Both the position numbers and the translations under genes were made by a program. This document shows positions 56,871 through 64,000 of a stretch of DNA of 64,000 nt, one piece after another. Source of the stretch: Methylotenera versatilis 79. GTDB lineage: Bacteria; Pseudomonadota; Gammaproteobacteria; Burkholderiales; Methylophilaceae. Below the pieces are notes generated by a model. That model saw nothing but the letters and a program-made list of their open reading frames with translations, did no database searches and was not told the origin of the DNA. Numbering within the stretch: position 1 is the stretch's first letter; each line of letters opens with the position of its first letter. The stretch spans positions 1,426,001 to 1,490,000 of the forward strand of contig NZ_ARVX01000001.1 in the NCBI RefSeq assembly GCF_000384375.1, read 5' to 3'.

Positions 56871-56904
56871 CAATTAAGCGAATTATTTGTTAAGTGAATT
56901 ATTT

Positions 56905-57285
56905 GTGAGTACACCGTATAAAGGCCGTCCATTAAGCTTACAAGAACGCGCATTATTTAGGCCTTATTTCGCGCAGATTGTATTGAATGAAGTCCGTATT
57001 GTGGATGGAAAAGTGCCATTTTGGTTACGTCGAAATATGTGCGCTGTTGTGTTGGGGCGCACTATTTATTTTCGTGCTGGTGTATATCAGCAAAATACAA
57101 AACGCGGCGCAGAGTTATTAGGGCATGAGCTTATGCATGTTTCGCAGTTTTTGCATGGCATGAACTTGTTAAAATATGTGTGGTCTTGTCGATATGGCTA
57201 TTTCAAAAGCCCTTATGAAATGGAAGCTTATGCAAAAGGCGAGTTAATTGCTTCAGATTTTTTATCAAATTCAAATGTTAAGTAA
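56905..57285 (+). CDS. HExxH-motif (DUF4157-like) protein
   Basis: A ~126-residue protein with a zinc-metalloprotease-type motif LLGHELMHVSQFLHG (HELMH) near its middle and a downstream SPYEMEAYAKGE glutamate that could be the third ligand. No signal peptide. It resembles DUF4157 domain proteins. GTG at 56905 is used as start; a TTG at 56887 in frame is possible, and a 16-bp tandem duplication (56876-56907) spans both. Proteolytic activity is unproven. Confidence 0.75.
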   Translation: MSTPYKGRPLSLQERALFRPYFAQIVLNEVRIVDGKVPFWLRRNMCAVVLGRTIYFRAGVYQQNTKRGAELLGHELMHVSQFLHGMNLLKYVWSCRYGYFKSPYEMEAYAKGELIASDFLSNSNVK

Positions 57286-57422
57286 CAAACAGACGGTTGA
57301 AAAATATTTGGGGTAAAGTTCATCATTATGACATTGACGCTAGTTTTGCTATTATTGTGAATGTAAGTTTAAAAAAACTTTTTACGTGGTTGATTTTTAA
57401 TAAAAATTTTGGAGAGTATAAG

Positions 57423-57704
57423 ATGAAATTAAACGCAAATTTATTAGTTCCAGTATTACTAGGCGCATTATTGTTAACAGCTTGTGGCAAAAAAGAGGAA
57501 GCGGCGCCAGAAGTTGCACCAACACCTGCAGCAGAATCAGCTCCAGCAGCGGCACCGGCAGCAGATGCTGCTCCAGCAGCAAGCGGCGCGGGTGGATATG
57601 AGCCAACTGCAGAAGAACGCGTGCCTGGTATCACACTTGATTCAGCAGCACCTGCAGCAGAAGCCGCTCCAGCAGCTGAGGCAGCACCTGAAGAAGCTAA
57701 GTAA
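57423..57704 (+). CDS. Small Ala/Pro/Glu-rich lipoprotein
   Basis: A 93-residue lipoprotein with lipobox LLTAC (Cys21) followed by GKKEEAAPE and a low-complexity Ala/Pro/Glu body without a folded domain, probably a flexible periplasmic spacer. ATG at 57423 is the start (GGAGAG upstream); the frame is open further upstream but without coding character. A strong terminator follows. Function unknown. Confidence 0.78.
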   Translation: MKLNANLLVPVLLGALLLTACGKKEEAAPEVAPTPAAESAPAAAPAADAAPAASGAGGYEPTAEERVPGITLDSAAPAAEAAPAAEAAPEEAK

Positions 57705-57723
57705 GTATTAATTAAGCTAGAAT

Positions 57724-57752
57724 AAAAAAGCGTGCTTAAAGCACGCTTTTTT
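57724..57752 (+). terminator. Terminator after the Ala-rich lipoprotein gene
   Basis: A perfect 12-bp stem (57724-57735 and 57741-57752) with a 5-base loop and flanking A6/T6 runs; it may work in both directions, towards envC on the minus strand as well. Confidence 0.88.
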
Positions 57753-57894
57753 ATTGCTGTAAAATCACTTTGTAAGGATTGTTAACGGTATAAAACGACT
57801 AAATTCTACCGATACTAAATGTTGATAATCACGGATATTATCTAATTGATTAAACTGACTTGTTTAACTTAACCATCAAATTTAGCGTAAAAGT

Positions 57895-59175
57895 TTAACG
57901 TACAACACTCCAACTAAGCGGGTCAAATGGTTTGCTTTGACGTCGTAATTCATAATACAGGCCATTACTTTCATTGCCACCGCTGTTGCCAACCGCTGCA
58001 ATATTATCGCCAGCACTTACTTCGTCGCCCACTTGCTTCAATACTGCTTGGTTATTGCCATACAAACTCATGTAGCCACTGCCGTGATCGACAATAATCA
58101 AATTACCGAATCCGCGCATCCAGTCCGCAAACACAACGCGACCACTGGCGACCGATTTCACGTCGCTACCTTCATTGGCGCGGATAAATAAGCCTTTCCA
58201 TAAAACGCCCGTATCACTTCGGCTACTACCGAATCGATTAGTGACATCGCCGCGCACCGGTAAGTTAAGCTTGCCTTTCAATGCGGAAAAGTTACTGCCA
58301 GCGTAGGCATTGGTTGGCGTTTCTTCATTTTTCGCAATTGTCTGGCTACTCGGTTTTGCTTCGGCAGTATTCGAATCAGGATCATTGGATTTTTTAGCCA
58401 CGGCTTTGCGTTTAACCACTTTTTTTGGCGGTTTGGCGATAATTTTGGCGAGTCTTTCAACCAATTGGGATAAGTTTTGTTCATCACGTTTGAGCTTTTT
58501 TATTTCATTGCGCTTTGCAGAAATTTGGCCGGAAAGCGACTTAACTACTTTAGATTTTTCACTTTTTTGCTGCTCTAATGTTTTTCGTTCTGCCAGTTGT
58601 TTGGCTTTAAGGTCGGCGACAGCTTGTAAAGTGGCAGCGGTTTCATTATTCAATATTTTTACTTTAGCAAGACTGGCTTGCATTTCATCGATTAATTGCG
58701 CATGGGCTTTTGCAATGTAAGAGTAATATTGAATATCGCGTGAAATCTGGCTGGGATTTTTGTTTTGTAACAGTAGTTTGGTATAACTTTGATTGCCGTG
58801 CACATATTGCTGTCGCACTAAAATGCTTAGCTGTTTTTGTTGCTCGCTGAGTTTTTCGTTTATGTTCAACGATTCTTTTTTTAGCGAAATCAGCGTGTTT
58901 TTATTTTGCGTTTGTTTCTGGTTAATATCGACCAGCTTTTTATTCGCTTGGCTAATGGCTGTTTCAGAATCTTTTAGCGCGTCAGTCGCATCTTTATGCG
59001 CGGCTTGTTTGTTATCTAATTCTTTTTTTAAAGCTTGAATCTTATTCTGTAAGTCGCCCAAATCTTCTTTTGCAGCATCGATTTTTTTTGCGGCAAAACT
59101 GGTGTTAACTAACGTAGCATTCAACGACATTGCTGCCATAATCACAAAAATTGAAGCGCGTAATGAATTAAACAT
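57895..59175 (-). CDS. envC: EnvC-type murein hydrolase activator
   Basis: A 426-residue exported protein with a signal peptide (~1-29), a long coiled coil (~30-245) and a C-terminal LytM/M23 domain (~300-426). The LytM domain has lost catalytic residues: where active M23 enzymes have HxH the sequence reads GLYYELR, as in EnvC, which activates amidases AmiA/B at the septum instead of cutting peptidoglycan. It follows gpmI on the same strand after 48 bases, a conserved pair. Confidence 0.9.
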   Translation of the reverse strand: MFNSLRASIFVIMAAMSLNATLVNTSFAAKKIDAAKEDLGDLQNKIQALKKELDNKQAAHKDATDALKDSETAISQANKKLVDINQKQTQNKNTLISLKKESLNINEKLSEQQKQLSILVRQQYVHGNQSYTKLLLQNKNPSQISRDIQYYSYIAKAHAQLIDEMQASLAKVKILNNETAATLQAVADLKAKQLAERKTLEQQKSEKSKVVKSLSGQISAKRNEIKKLKRDEQNLSQLVERLAKIIAKPPKKVVKRKAVAKKSNDPDSNTAEAKPSSQTIAKNEETPTNAYAGSNFSALKGKLNLPVRGDVTNRFGSSRSDTGVLWKGLFIRANEGSDVKSVASGRVVFADWMRGFGNLIIVDHGSGYMSLYGNNQAVLKQVGDEVSAGDNIAAVGNSGGNESNGLYYELRRQSKPFDPLSWSVVR

Positions 59176-59223
59176 TAAATCGTATTAAGCTCAAAATCAT
59201 TGAATGCGTCAGTCATACTCAAT

Positions 59224-60789
59224 CTAAACCTTAAAGCTAACTAGGCTTTTACCTGTCATTTCAATGGGTTGCGGTAATCCCATCATGGTTAATAAGGTTG
59301 GTGCTAAATCAGAAAGTGCGCCTACTTCTGCCAATTCAGTTTTACGTCCTACATAAATCATTGGCACTAAGTTGGTGGTATGTTGTGTGTGTGCTTGGTT
59401 ATTAATGCCATCAAACATCATTTCCGCATTGCCGTGGTCTGCGGTGATAATGACTTCTGCACCATTTTTTCTGGCCGCTTCTACCACGCGGCCTACGCAA
59501 GTATCTAGCGTTTCAATCGCGATAATTGCCGCGGCTAAATTGCCAGTATGGCCAACCATATCGCCATTAGCGTAATTGCAAATAATCGCACTATATTGTT
59601 GACTATTTACCGCCGCGACTAATTTATCAGTCAATTCAGGCGCGCTCATTTCAGGCTGTAAATCGTAAGTGGCGACTTTGGGCGAAGGCACTAAAATACG
59701 GTCTTCACCGTTAAAAACTGCTTCATCGCCGCCATTAAAAAAGAAAGTCACATGCGGATATTTTTCAGTTTCTGCAATGCGTAATTGCTTTAAACCCAAG
59801 CTAGAAACATATTCACCAAACGTATTCGGCACGCTAGTGGCGGCGAAAATAGGCGTGGCTTTTCGTTGGTTTTGATCGTATTGCGTCAACGTGAAATAGC
59901 CAGAAAGTTTTGGCACGCGACTGCGCTCAAAACCAGAAAAATCGTCATTTAATAGCGCGTCGGTTAATTGTCTTGCACGGTCACTTCTAAAATTCATATA
60001 GACCACGCAATCGCCATCTTCTAAGCGCGTTTCTGCTTCGTTTGCTTGCCGAATCACTGTACATTTCACAAATTCATCTTGCTCGCCTCTGGCATAAGCA
60101 TTGTGTAAGGCTTCGCTGGCGCTCGCTTCTGTATATTCGCCAATGCTGTTTACAATCATTTCGTAAGCTGGCACAACGCGTTCCCAGCGTTTGTCTCTAT
60201 CCATACTATAAAAACGGCCAGAAACAGAAGCAATTTTTCCTACGCCCAGGGTGTTAAGTTTATCTTCCAGCAAAGCAATATAAGGCACTGCGCTGATTGG
60301 CGGCGTATCGCGACCATCTAAAAATGCATGTACATACACGCGCTGCAAACCTTGCTGTGCCGCCATTTCAAGCATGGTTAAAATATGGTTAATGTGACTG
60401 TGCACGCCACCGTCTGACAATAATCCAAAAATATGCAAAGCTTTGTTATTGGTTTTTAGCTGTTGCAATGCGTTAACTAAAGCGGCGTGTTTGAAGAAAT
60501 CACCGCTAGCAATGCTATTGTTAATGCGCTCAAAATCTTGAAATACGATGCGTCCAGCGCCAATATTTAAATGACCTACTTCAGAGTTACCCATTTGCCC
60601 ATCAGGCAAACCGACATAATGTTCAGAAGCGTTAATCAGCATGTGCGGTTCGCTGCGCTTTAACGCATCTAGATTAGGCGTATTTGCCTGCGCAATCGCG
60701 TTATTGGTCAACTCTTCGCGATGGCCAAAACCATCTAAAATCAATAATATAACTGGCGTAACTGGCTTGATAATTGGCGTAGCTGGCAT
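59224..60789 (-). CDS. gpmI: 2,3-bisphosphoglycerate-independent phosphoglycerate mutase
   Basis: A 521-residue Mn-dependent mutase interconverting 3- and 2-phosphoglycerate. It shows ILLILDGFGHRE (metal Asp), QMGNSEVGHLNIGAGR with the catalytic Ser, HAFLDGRDTPP, and VIITADHGNAEMM. Full length. It leads the gpmI-envC pair. Confidence 0.96.
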   Translation of the reverse strand: MPATPIIKPVTPVILLILDGFGHREELTNNAIAQANTPNLDALKRSEPHMLINASEHYVGLPDGQMGNSEVGHLNIGAGRIVFQDFERINNSIASGDFFKHAALVNALQQLKTNNKALHIFGLLSDGGVHSHINHILTMLEMAAQQGLQRVYVHAFLDGRDTPPISAVPYIALLEDKLNTLGVGKIASVSGRFYSMDRDKRWERVVPAYEMIVNSIGEYTEASASEALHNAYARGEQDEFVKCTVIRQANEAETRLEDGDCVVYMNFRSDRARQLTDALLNDDFSGFERSRVPKLSGYFTLTQYDQNQRKATPIFAATSVPNTFGEYVSSLGLKQLRIAETEKYPHVTFFFNGGDEAVFNGEDRILVPSPKVATYDLQPEMSAPELTDKLVAAVNSQQYSAIICNYANGDMVGHTGNLAAAIIAIETLDTCVGRVVEAARKNGAEVIITADHGNAEMMFDGINNQAHTQHTTNLVPMIYVGRKTELAEVGALSDLAPTLLTMMGLPQPIEMTGKSLVSFKV

Positions 60790-60974
60790 GTGAAATTCTT
60801 CCTAATCGGTAACTTGATTTATAACTTAGATTTATATCTTAATTAGCGCGCTGATTGAAACCAAATCAAATTAATTGACGCTAAGATTAAACATTTGCTG
60901 GGCTAATTAATATGCAAGCTTAAATAATAGCGTTAAATATTGGTTAAGTTATCCATTATAATAGTTGGCTGTCT

Positions 60975-60998
60975 AATGCGCATCTAAATGCGTATTTA
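60975..60998. repeat. Two tandem 12-bp repeats upstream of the rhodanese gene
   Basis: AATGCGCATCTA (60975-60986) is followed directly by AATGCGTATTTA (60987-60998), differing at three positions. It also folds as a hairpin. It lies in the 262-base gap between gpmI and the rhodanese gene; nothing else was seen there. Confidence 0.5.
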
Positions 60999-61051
60999 AA
61001 TAATGGCTCGCAATTAATCATTTTGCGAATATATCAATTTTTGGAAACAAT

Positions 61052-61483
61052 ATGACTGATGCAGCACTATATGAATTTGTAAAACATAACGCATTGCTGA
61101 TTGGCTTGGCTGTTGGTTCTGGCGTAGCTTTGTTGTGGCCAATGCTGAATCGCGGTGCAAGCGGCGTGGCGAATTTATCTGCTGCAGAAGCCGTGTTAAT
61201 GTTGAATCGCGGTAAGCCGTTAATATTAGATGTGCGCGATGCCACTGAATTTGCTAGCGGACATATTCAAGGCGCAAAAAATATCCCAGTTGCCGAGTTG
61301 GCTGGTCGACTAAAAGAGATTGAAAAGTTTAAAGAAAAGCCAGTACTGGTACATTGCCAACGTGGCGCGCGTGCTAAAAATGCGATTAAGATTTTAAAAG
61401 CGCAGCAGTTTAGCCAGATTAGTAATCTGCAAGGTGGTTTGAGCGCATGGACAGAAGCTAAATTGCCTTTGGTGAAAAGCTAG
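61052..61483 (+). CDS. Membrane-anchored rhodanese-like protein
   Basis: A 143-residue protein with one N-terminal membrane helix (LLIGLAVGSGVALLWPML) and a rhodanese domain (~45-140) with the active-site loop VHCQRGARAKNA. Sulfurtransferase activity is likely. The rhodanese-glutaredoxin-secB-gpsA order is typical of betaproteobacteria. The next gene starts 14 bases later. Confidence 0.92.
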   Translation: MTDAALYEFVKHNALLIGLAVGSGVALLWPMLNRGASGVANLSAAEAVLMLNRGKPLILDVRDATEFASGHIQGAKNIPVAELAGRLKEIEKFKEKPVLVHCQRGARAKNAIKILKAQQFSQISNLQGGLSAWTEAKLPLVKS

Positions 61484-61497
61484 GCGTTTAATAGTAA

Positions 61498-61839
61498 ATG
61501 GACGATACCAATACACAAAATAACGGTACGCAAACCAATGGCGCGCACACTAGTCCGTCAAACGCGGACATGCAAAAAACTGACTCACCGAATGTGTTAA
61601 TGTACGCCACGGGCACTTGCCCTTATTGCATCAATGCAGAGCGACTTTTGGTGGCAAAAGGCGTGGAAATCAATAAGATTCGCGTCGATTTGCAGCCAGA
61701 GTTAAGGCAAGAAATGATGCAAAAAACAGGTCGTCGTACGGTGCCGCAAATTTATATTGATGAATTGCACATTGGTGGGTATGACGATTTGCGTGCGCTG
61801 GATTTGGCGGGAAAACTGGATTCACTGTTAAAAATCTAA
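61498..61839 (+). CDS. grxC: Glutaredoxin 3 with N-terminal extension
   Basis: A 113-residue glutaredoxin. The domain (~32-113) has the redox centre GTCPYCINAE, the cis-Pro loop RRTVPQIYID and GGYDDLRAL. The first ~30 residues are a polar Asn/Thr/Ser-rich extension; an internal ATG at 61570 would give a shorter, more usual protein. It is in a row with the rhodanese gene; secB follows after 204 bases. Confidence 0.92.
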   Translation: MDDTNTQNNGTQTNGAHTSPSNADMQKTDSPNVLMYATGTCPYCINAERLLVAKGVEINKIRVDLQPELRQEMMQKTGRRTVPQIYIDELHIGGYDDLRALDLAGKLDSLLKI

Positions 61840-62043
61840 ATATTTGACTGAATAACCAGGTTAAGTATTTGCACAAAAGTTGGCTGTTAAAGCGTTGTCA
61901 CAATAATGTAATGAACAAAAAGCAATTAAAAGATAAAATGCTTTTTTGCACTTAAACTTTTAAGCCTGTATTTTTATATAGGCTTAGTAGTCTAAGTTAA
62001 CTATTTTTAATGTAAGTAAATATAATCGTTTTAGGAAAATAAT

Positions 62044-62523
62044 ATGGCAGAAACAAACGGAGCAAATCAGGCAACAGAGCAAGATGTACAACCTGGTTTT
62101 TCAATTGAAAAGTTATACGTAAAAGATGCCTCGCTAGAAATCCCCAATGCGCCACAAATTTTTACTGATCGTACACCGCCGCAAGTAAATGTTGAGCTAG
62201 GTAACACTGCGCAAAAACTGGAAGAGGGCATTTTTGAAGCGTCCATTAAAGTAACTGTAACAGCTAAAATTGGCGATAAAGTAGCTTTTTTGGTTGAAGT
62301 GACACAAGCGGGTATTTTTGCTATTCGCAATATTCCAGAAGAGAATCTAGAAATGATTTTAGGCGTTACTTGCCCTAATATTTTATTTCCTTACGCACGC
62401 GAAGTAGTATCTGATCTAGTTACGCGCGCCGGTTTTGCGCCAGTTTTATTAAATCCAATCAACTTTGAAGCGTTGTTTATGCAACAAAAACAACAAGCTG
62501 AAAATGCTGCAAAAGCTAACTAA
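62044..62523 (+). CDS. secB: Protein-export chaperone SecB
   Basis: A 159-residue cytosolic chaperone that keeps preproteins unfolded and hands them to SecA. Typical segments are FSIEKLYVKDASLEIPNAP, QAGIFAIRNIPEE and ILFPYAREVVSDLVTRAGF. The ending is Gln/Lys/Ala-rich. It precedes the SH3 gene and gpsA, the usual order in betaproteobacteria. Confidence 0.97.
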   Translation: MAETNGANQATEQDVQPGFSIEKLYVKDASLEIPNAPQIFTDRTPPQVNVELGNTAQKLEEGIFEASIKVTVTAKIGDKVAFLVEVTQAGIFAIRNIPEENLEMILGVTCPNILFPYAREVVSDLVTRAGFAPVLLNPINFEALFMQQKQQAENAAKAN

Positions 62524-62532
62524 TTTAATTAT

Positions 62533-62575
62533 TAAGACTTCAAAAGTTAAGATTTTAAATGCTAAGATTTTAAGT
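62533..62575. repeat. Three ~15-bp tandem repeats between secB and the SH3 gene
   Basis: The core TAAGA recurs at 62533, 62548 and 62563 (period 15) in units TAAGACTTCAAAAGT, TAAGATTTTAAATGC and TAAGATTTTAAGTAT. They fill the short gap between the secB stop and the next start. Confidence 0.55.
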
Positions 62576-63055
62576 ATGTTGTCTATCATGATATTAACCA
62601 AGAAAATATTAAGCCCAATCAAAACGCTAGCGATTTTGATTGGCTTAACATTTTCTTTTAATGCATTAGCACTCGATTACCGTTCTATCGCCGCGCCTAA
62701 AGCGATTCTGTATGACGCACCATCTACAGAAGCCAGCAAGCTTTACATTTTGGGGCAAGGTTATCCAGTAGAAGTGATTGTGAATCTAGGTGAATGGATA
62801 AAAGTGCGCGATGCATTGGGCGGCTTAAGTTGGGTAGAAGGCAAGCAGTTAAGCAATAAGCGCACAGTGTTGGTGATTGCAAAAACCGATATTAAATCCG
62901 CAGAAGATGCCAGTGCTAGCTTGGTGGCGACAGTTGAAAAAGATGTGGTGTTAGAGTTGTTGCCATCCACTACCAAAACGGGTTGGATCAAGGTAAAACA
63001 CCGCGATGGCGCAACTGGCTATGTACCAAATAGCGCGCTTTGGGGTTCTAATTAA
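62576..63055 (+). CDS. Exported SH3-domain protein
   Basis: A ~159-residue exported protein with a signal peptide (TKKILSPIKTLAILIGLTFS, cut near ALA) and two tandem bacterial SH3-like domains: ~25-85 (APKAILYDAPSTEASKLYIL, EWIKVRDALGGLSWVE) and ~90-159 (TGWIKVKHRDGATGYVPNSA). Such domains often bind cell-wall peptides. ATG at 62576 or 62588 is the likely start; the frame is open upstream into secB but that part is not coding-like. The gene lies between secB and gpsA. Confidence 0.85.
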   Translation: MLSIMILTKKILSPIKTLAILIGLTFSFNALALDYRSIAAPKAILYDAPSTEASKLYILGQGYPVEVIVNLGEWIKVRDALGGLSWVEGKQLSNKRTVLVIAKTDIKSAEDASASLVATVEKDVVLELLPSTTKTGWIKVKHRDGATGYVPNSALWGSN

Positions 63056-63120
63056 TCTGCTGGTTTAATTCAGTAGTTTAAATGTCAGTGGTAAAAATCA
63101 AACTAATGAGTATTCAATAA

Positions 63121-64000
63121 ATGGCTAAAATCGCAGTGTTGGGTGCAGGCGCTTGGGGTACGGCGCTTGCGATACAAATTAGTCATCAGCACAAGGTTTC
63201 TTTGTGGGCGCGCAATAGCGGACATGTGTCTGGCATGCGCAAAGCGCGCGCTAATCCTATGTATTTGGGCGACTTTAAATTCAATGATAATTTACAAGTT
63301 GAAGACGACTTAAGTGTTGCAATTGATGGTGCCGATATTATTTTGTCTGTTGTGCCAACTGCAGGTTTCAGGTCAATTTTAAAAGAAATCAAAGCGTTAA
63401 AGTCTAATCAGCCGATTATCTGGGCGCACAAAGGTTTAGAGCCGCAAACCGCTAAATTACCGCATGAAGTGGCATTAGAAGAATTAAGTGGTCAACAAAA
63501 ATGGGGCGCACTTTCTGGCCCAAGCTTTGCAGCAGAACTGGTGCGTGGCTTGCCAACCGCAGTCACGCTGGCGGCGAATGATGCAAATTTTGCAATTTCT
63601 GCCGCCAACTTGATTCATGGTAGGAATCTCCGCGTTTACAACAGCACTGACGTAGTCGGTGTATCGGTTGGTGGAGCGGTAAAAAACGTGATGGCAATTG
63701 CGGCAGGCATCAGTGATGGCATGGGTTTTGGTAATAATGCTCGCGCTGCAATGATTACACGTGGCCTTGCGGAAATCACTCGTTTCGGTGTGGCATTAGG
63801 CGCAAAAACTGAAACTTTTATGGGTTTAGCTGGCGCGGGCGATTTAATTTTAACCTGTACCGGTCAATATTCCAGAAACCGCGAAGTAGGCTTGCAGCTG
63901 GCTAGCGGTAAAAGTTTAGAAGACATATTACAGGGTTTAGGTCACGTAGCTGAAGGCGTCAATACTGCGCGTGAAGTGATGCGCCGTGCTGACGGGATGG
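63121..64000 (+). CDS. gpsA: Glycerol-3-phosphate dehydrogenase [NAD(P)+] (3' truncated by window edge)
   Basis: The first ~293 residues of GpsA, which makes sn-glycerol 3-phosphate for phospholipids. The NAD-binding motif is VLGAGAWGTALAIQ at the N-terminus. KGLEPQT, GPSFAAELVRGLPTAVTLAA and the active-site Lys in GGAVKNVMAIAAG are visible, as is GAGDLILTCTGQYSRNREVG. The frame is open to base 64000, so the C-terminus lies outside the window. Confidence 0.96.
   Translation, partial: MAKIAVLGAGAWGTALAIQISHQHKVSLWARNSGHVSGMRKARANPMYLGDFKFNDNLQVEDDLSVAIDGADIILSVVPTAGFRSILKEIKALKSNQPIIWAHKGLEPQTAKLPHEVALEELSGQQKWGALSGPSFAAELVRGLPTAVTLAANDANFAISAANLIHGRNLRVYNSTDVVGVSVGGAVKNVMAIAAGISDGMGFGNNARAAMITRGLAEITRFGVALGAKTETFMGLAGAGDLILTCTGQYSRNREVGLQLASGKSLEDILQGLGHVAEGVNTAREVMRRADGM

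Overview
This window reads as chromosome of an aerobic Gram-negative betaproteobacterium, most likely a methylotroph of the Methylophilaceae (Methylotenera-like). The basis is moderate-to-low GC, betaproteobacterial gene orders (pilD-coaE-zapD-yacG, rplU-rpmA-obg-proB, rpsT divergent from murJ-ribF-ileS-lspA, ribH-nusB, secB followed by gpsA) and protein sequences typical of that group. The genus is an inference from recognition, not a database result. I saw no rRNA, tRNA, insertion sequence, prophage or CRISPR array.

Layout. 1-3600: the tail of a molybdopterin oxidoreductase, an orphan HsdR-N nuclease-like gene, and an OmpA/glycine-zipper lipoprotein. 2872-5930 (minus): phoB, phoR and an unknown lipoprotein, with a clear Pho box upstream of phoB. 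6221-8988: an OFA-type MFS transporter with a fused small-subunit-like tail, then ribH-nusB. 9196-12986: a signalling cluster with a CHASE2-like remnant, PP2C phosphatase, FHA protein and GAF/HD-GYP protein, but no kinase. 13022-17752 (minus): 2Fe-2S ferredoxin, lpxH, two cyclophilins, an L,D-transpeptidase and a TPR protein; the last two share an NTF2-like C-terminus. 17906-23983: cysS, an AT-rich acyltransferase, argJ, a DUF815 ATPase and a Nudix-ThiE fusion. 24018-27170 (minus): PCu(A)C chaperone, yacG, zapD, coaE, pilD. 27424-40468: an unknown protein, ispB, rplU-rpmA-obg-proB, purE-purK, rpsT, murJ-ribF-ileS-lspA. 40614-42658: PEP-CTERM protein, YnfA, DUF808.

42797-51712 is the most interesting stretch. 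On the plus strand lie a DUF2946 protein, a TonB-dependent receptor and a secreted BNR propeller protein with Cys/His clusters. On the minus strand they face a cbb3-type oxidase operon (ccoN, ccoO, monohaem cytochrome c, SCO, small membrane protein) and a second DUF2946 gene. The ccoN product appears to carry CcoS fused to its N-terminus, and no dihaem CcoP is present. I infer a copper-acquisition and delivery locus built around a variant cbb3 oxidase.

51952-64000: clpB, a lipoprotein, an ArsR/SRPBCC pair, YjbQ, an HExxH protein, an Ala-rich lipoprotein, envC and gpmI, then rhodanese, glutaredoxin, secB, an SH3 protein and the start of gpsA. A recurring oddity across the window is short degenerate tandem duplications (about 12-33 bp period) in many intergenic gaps.
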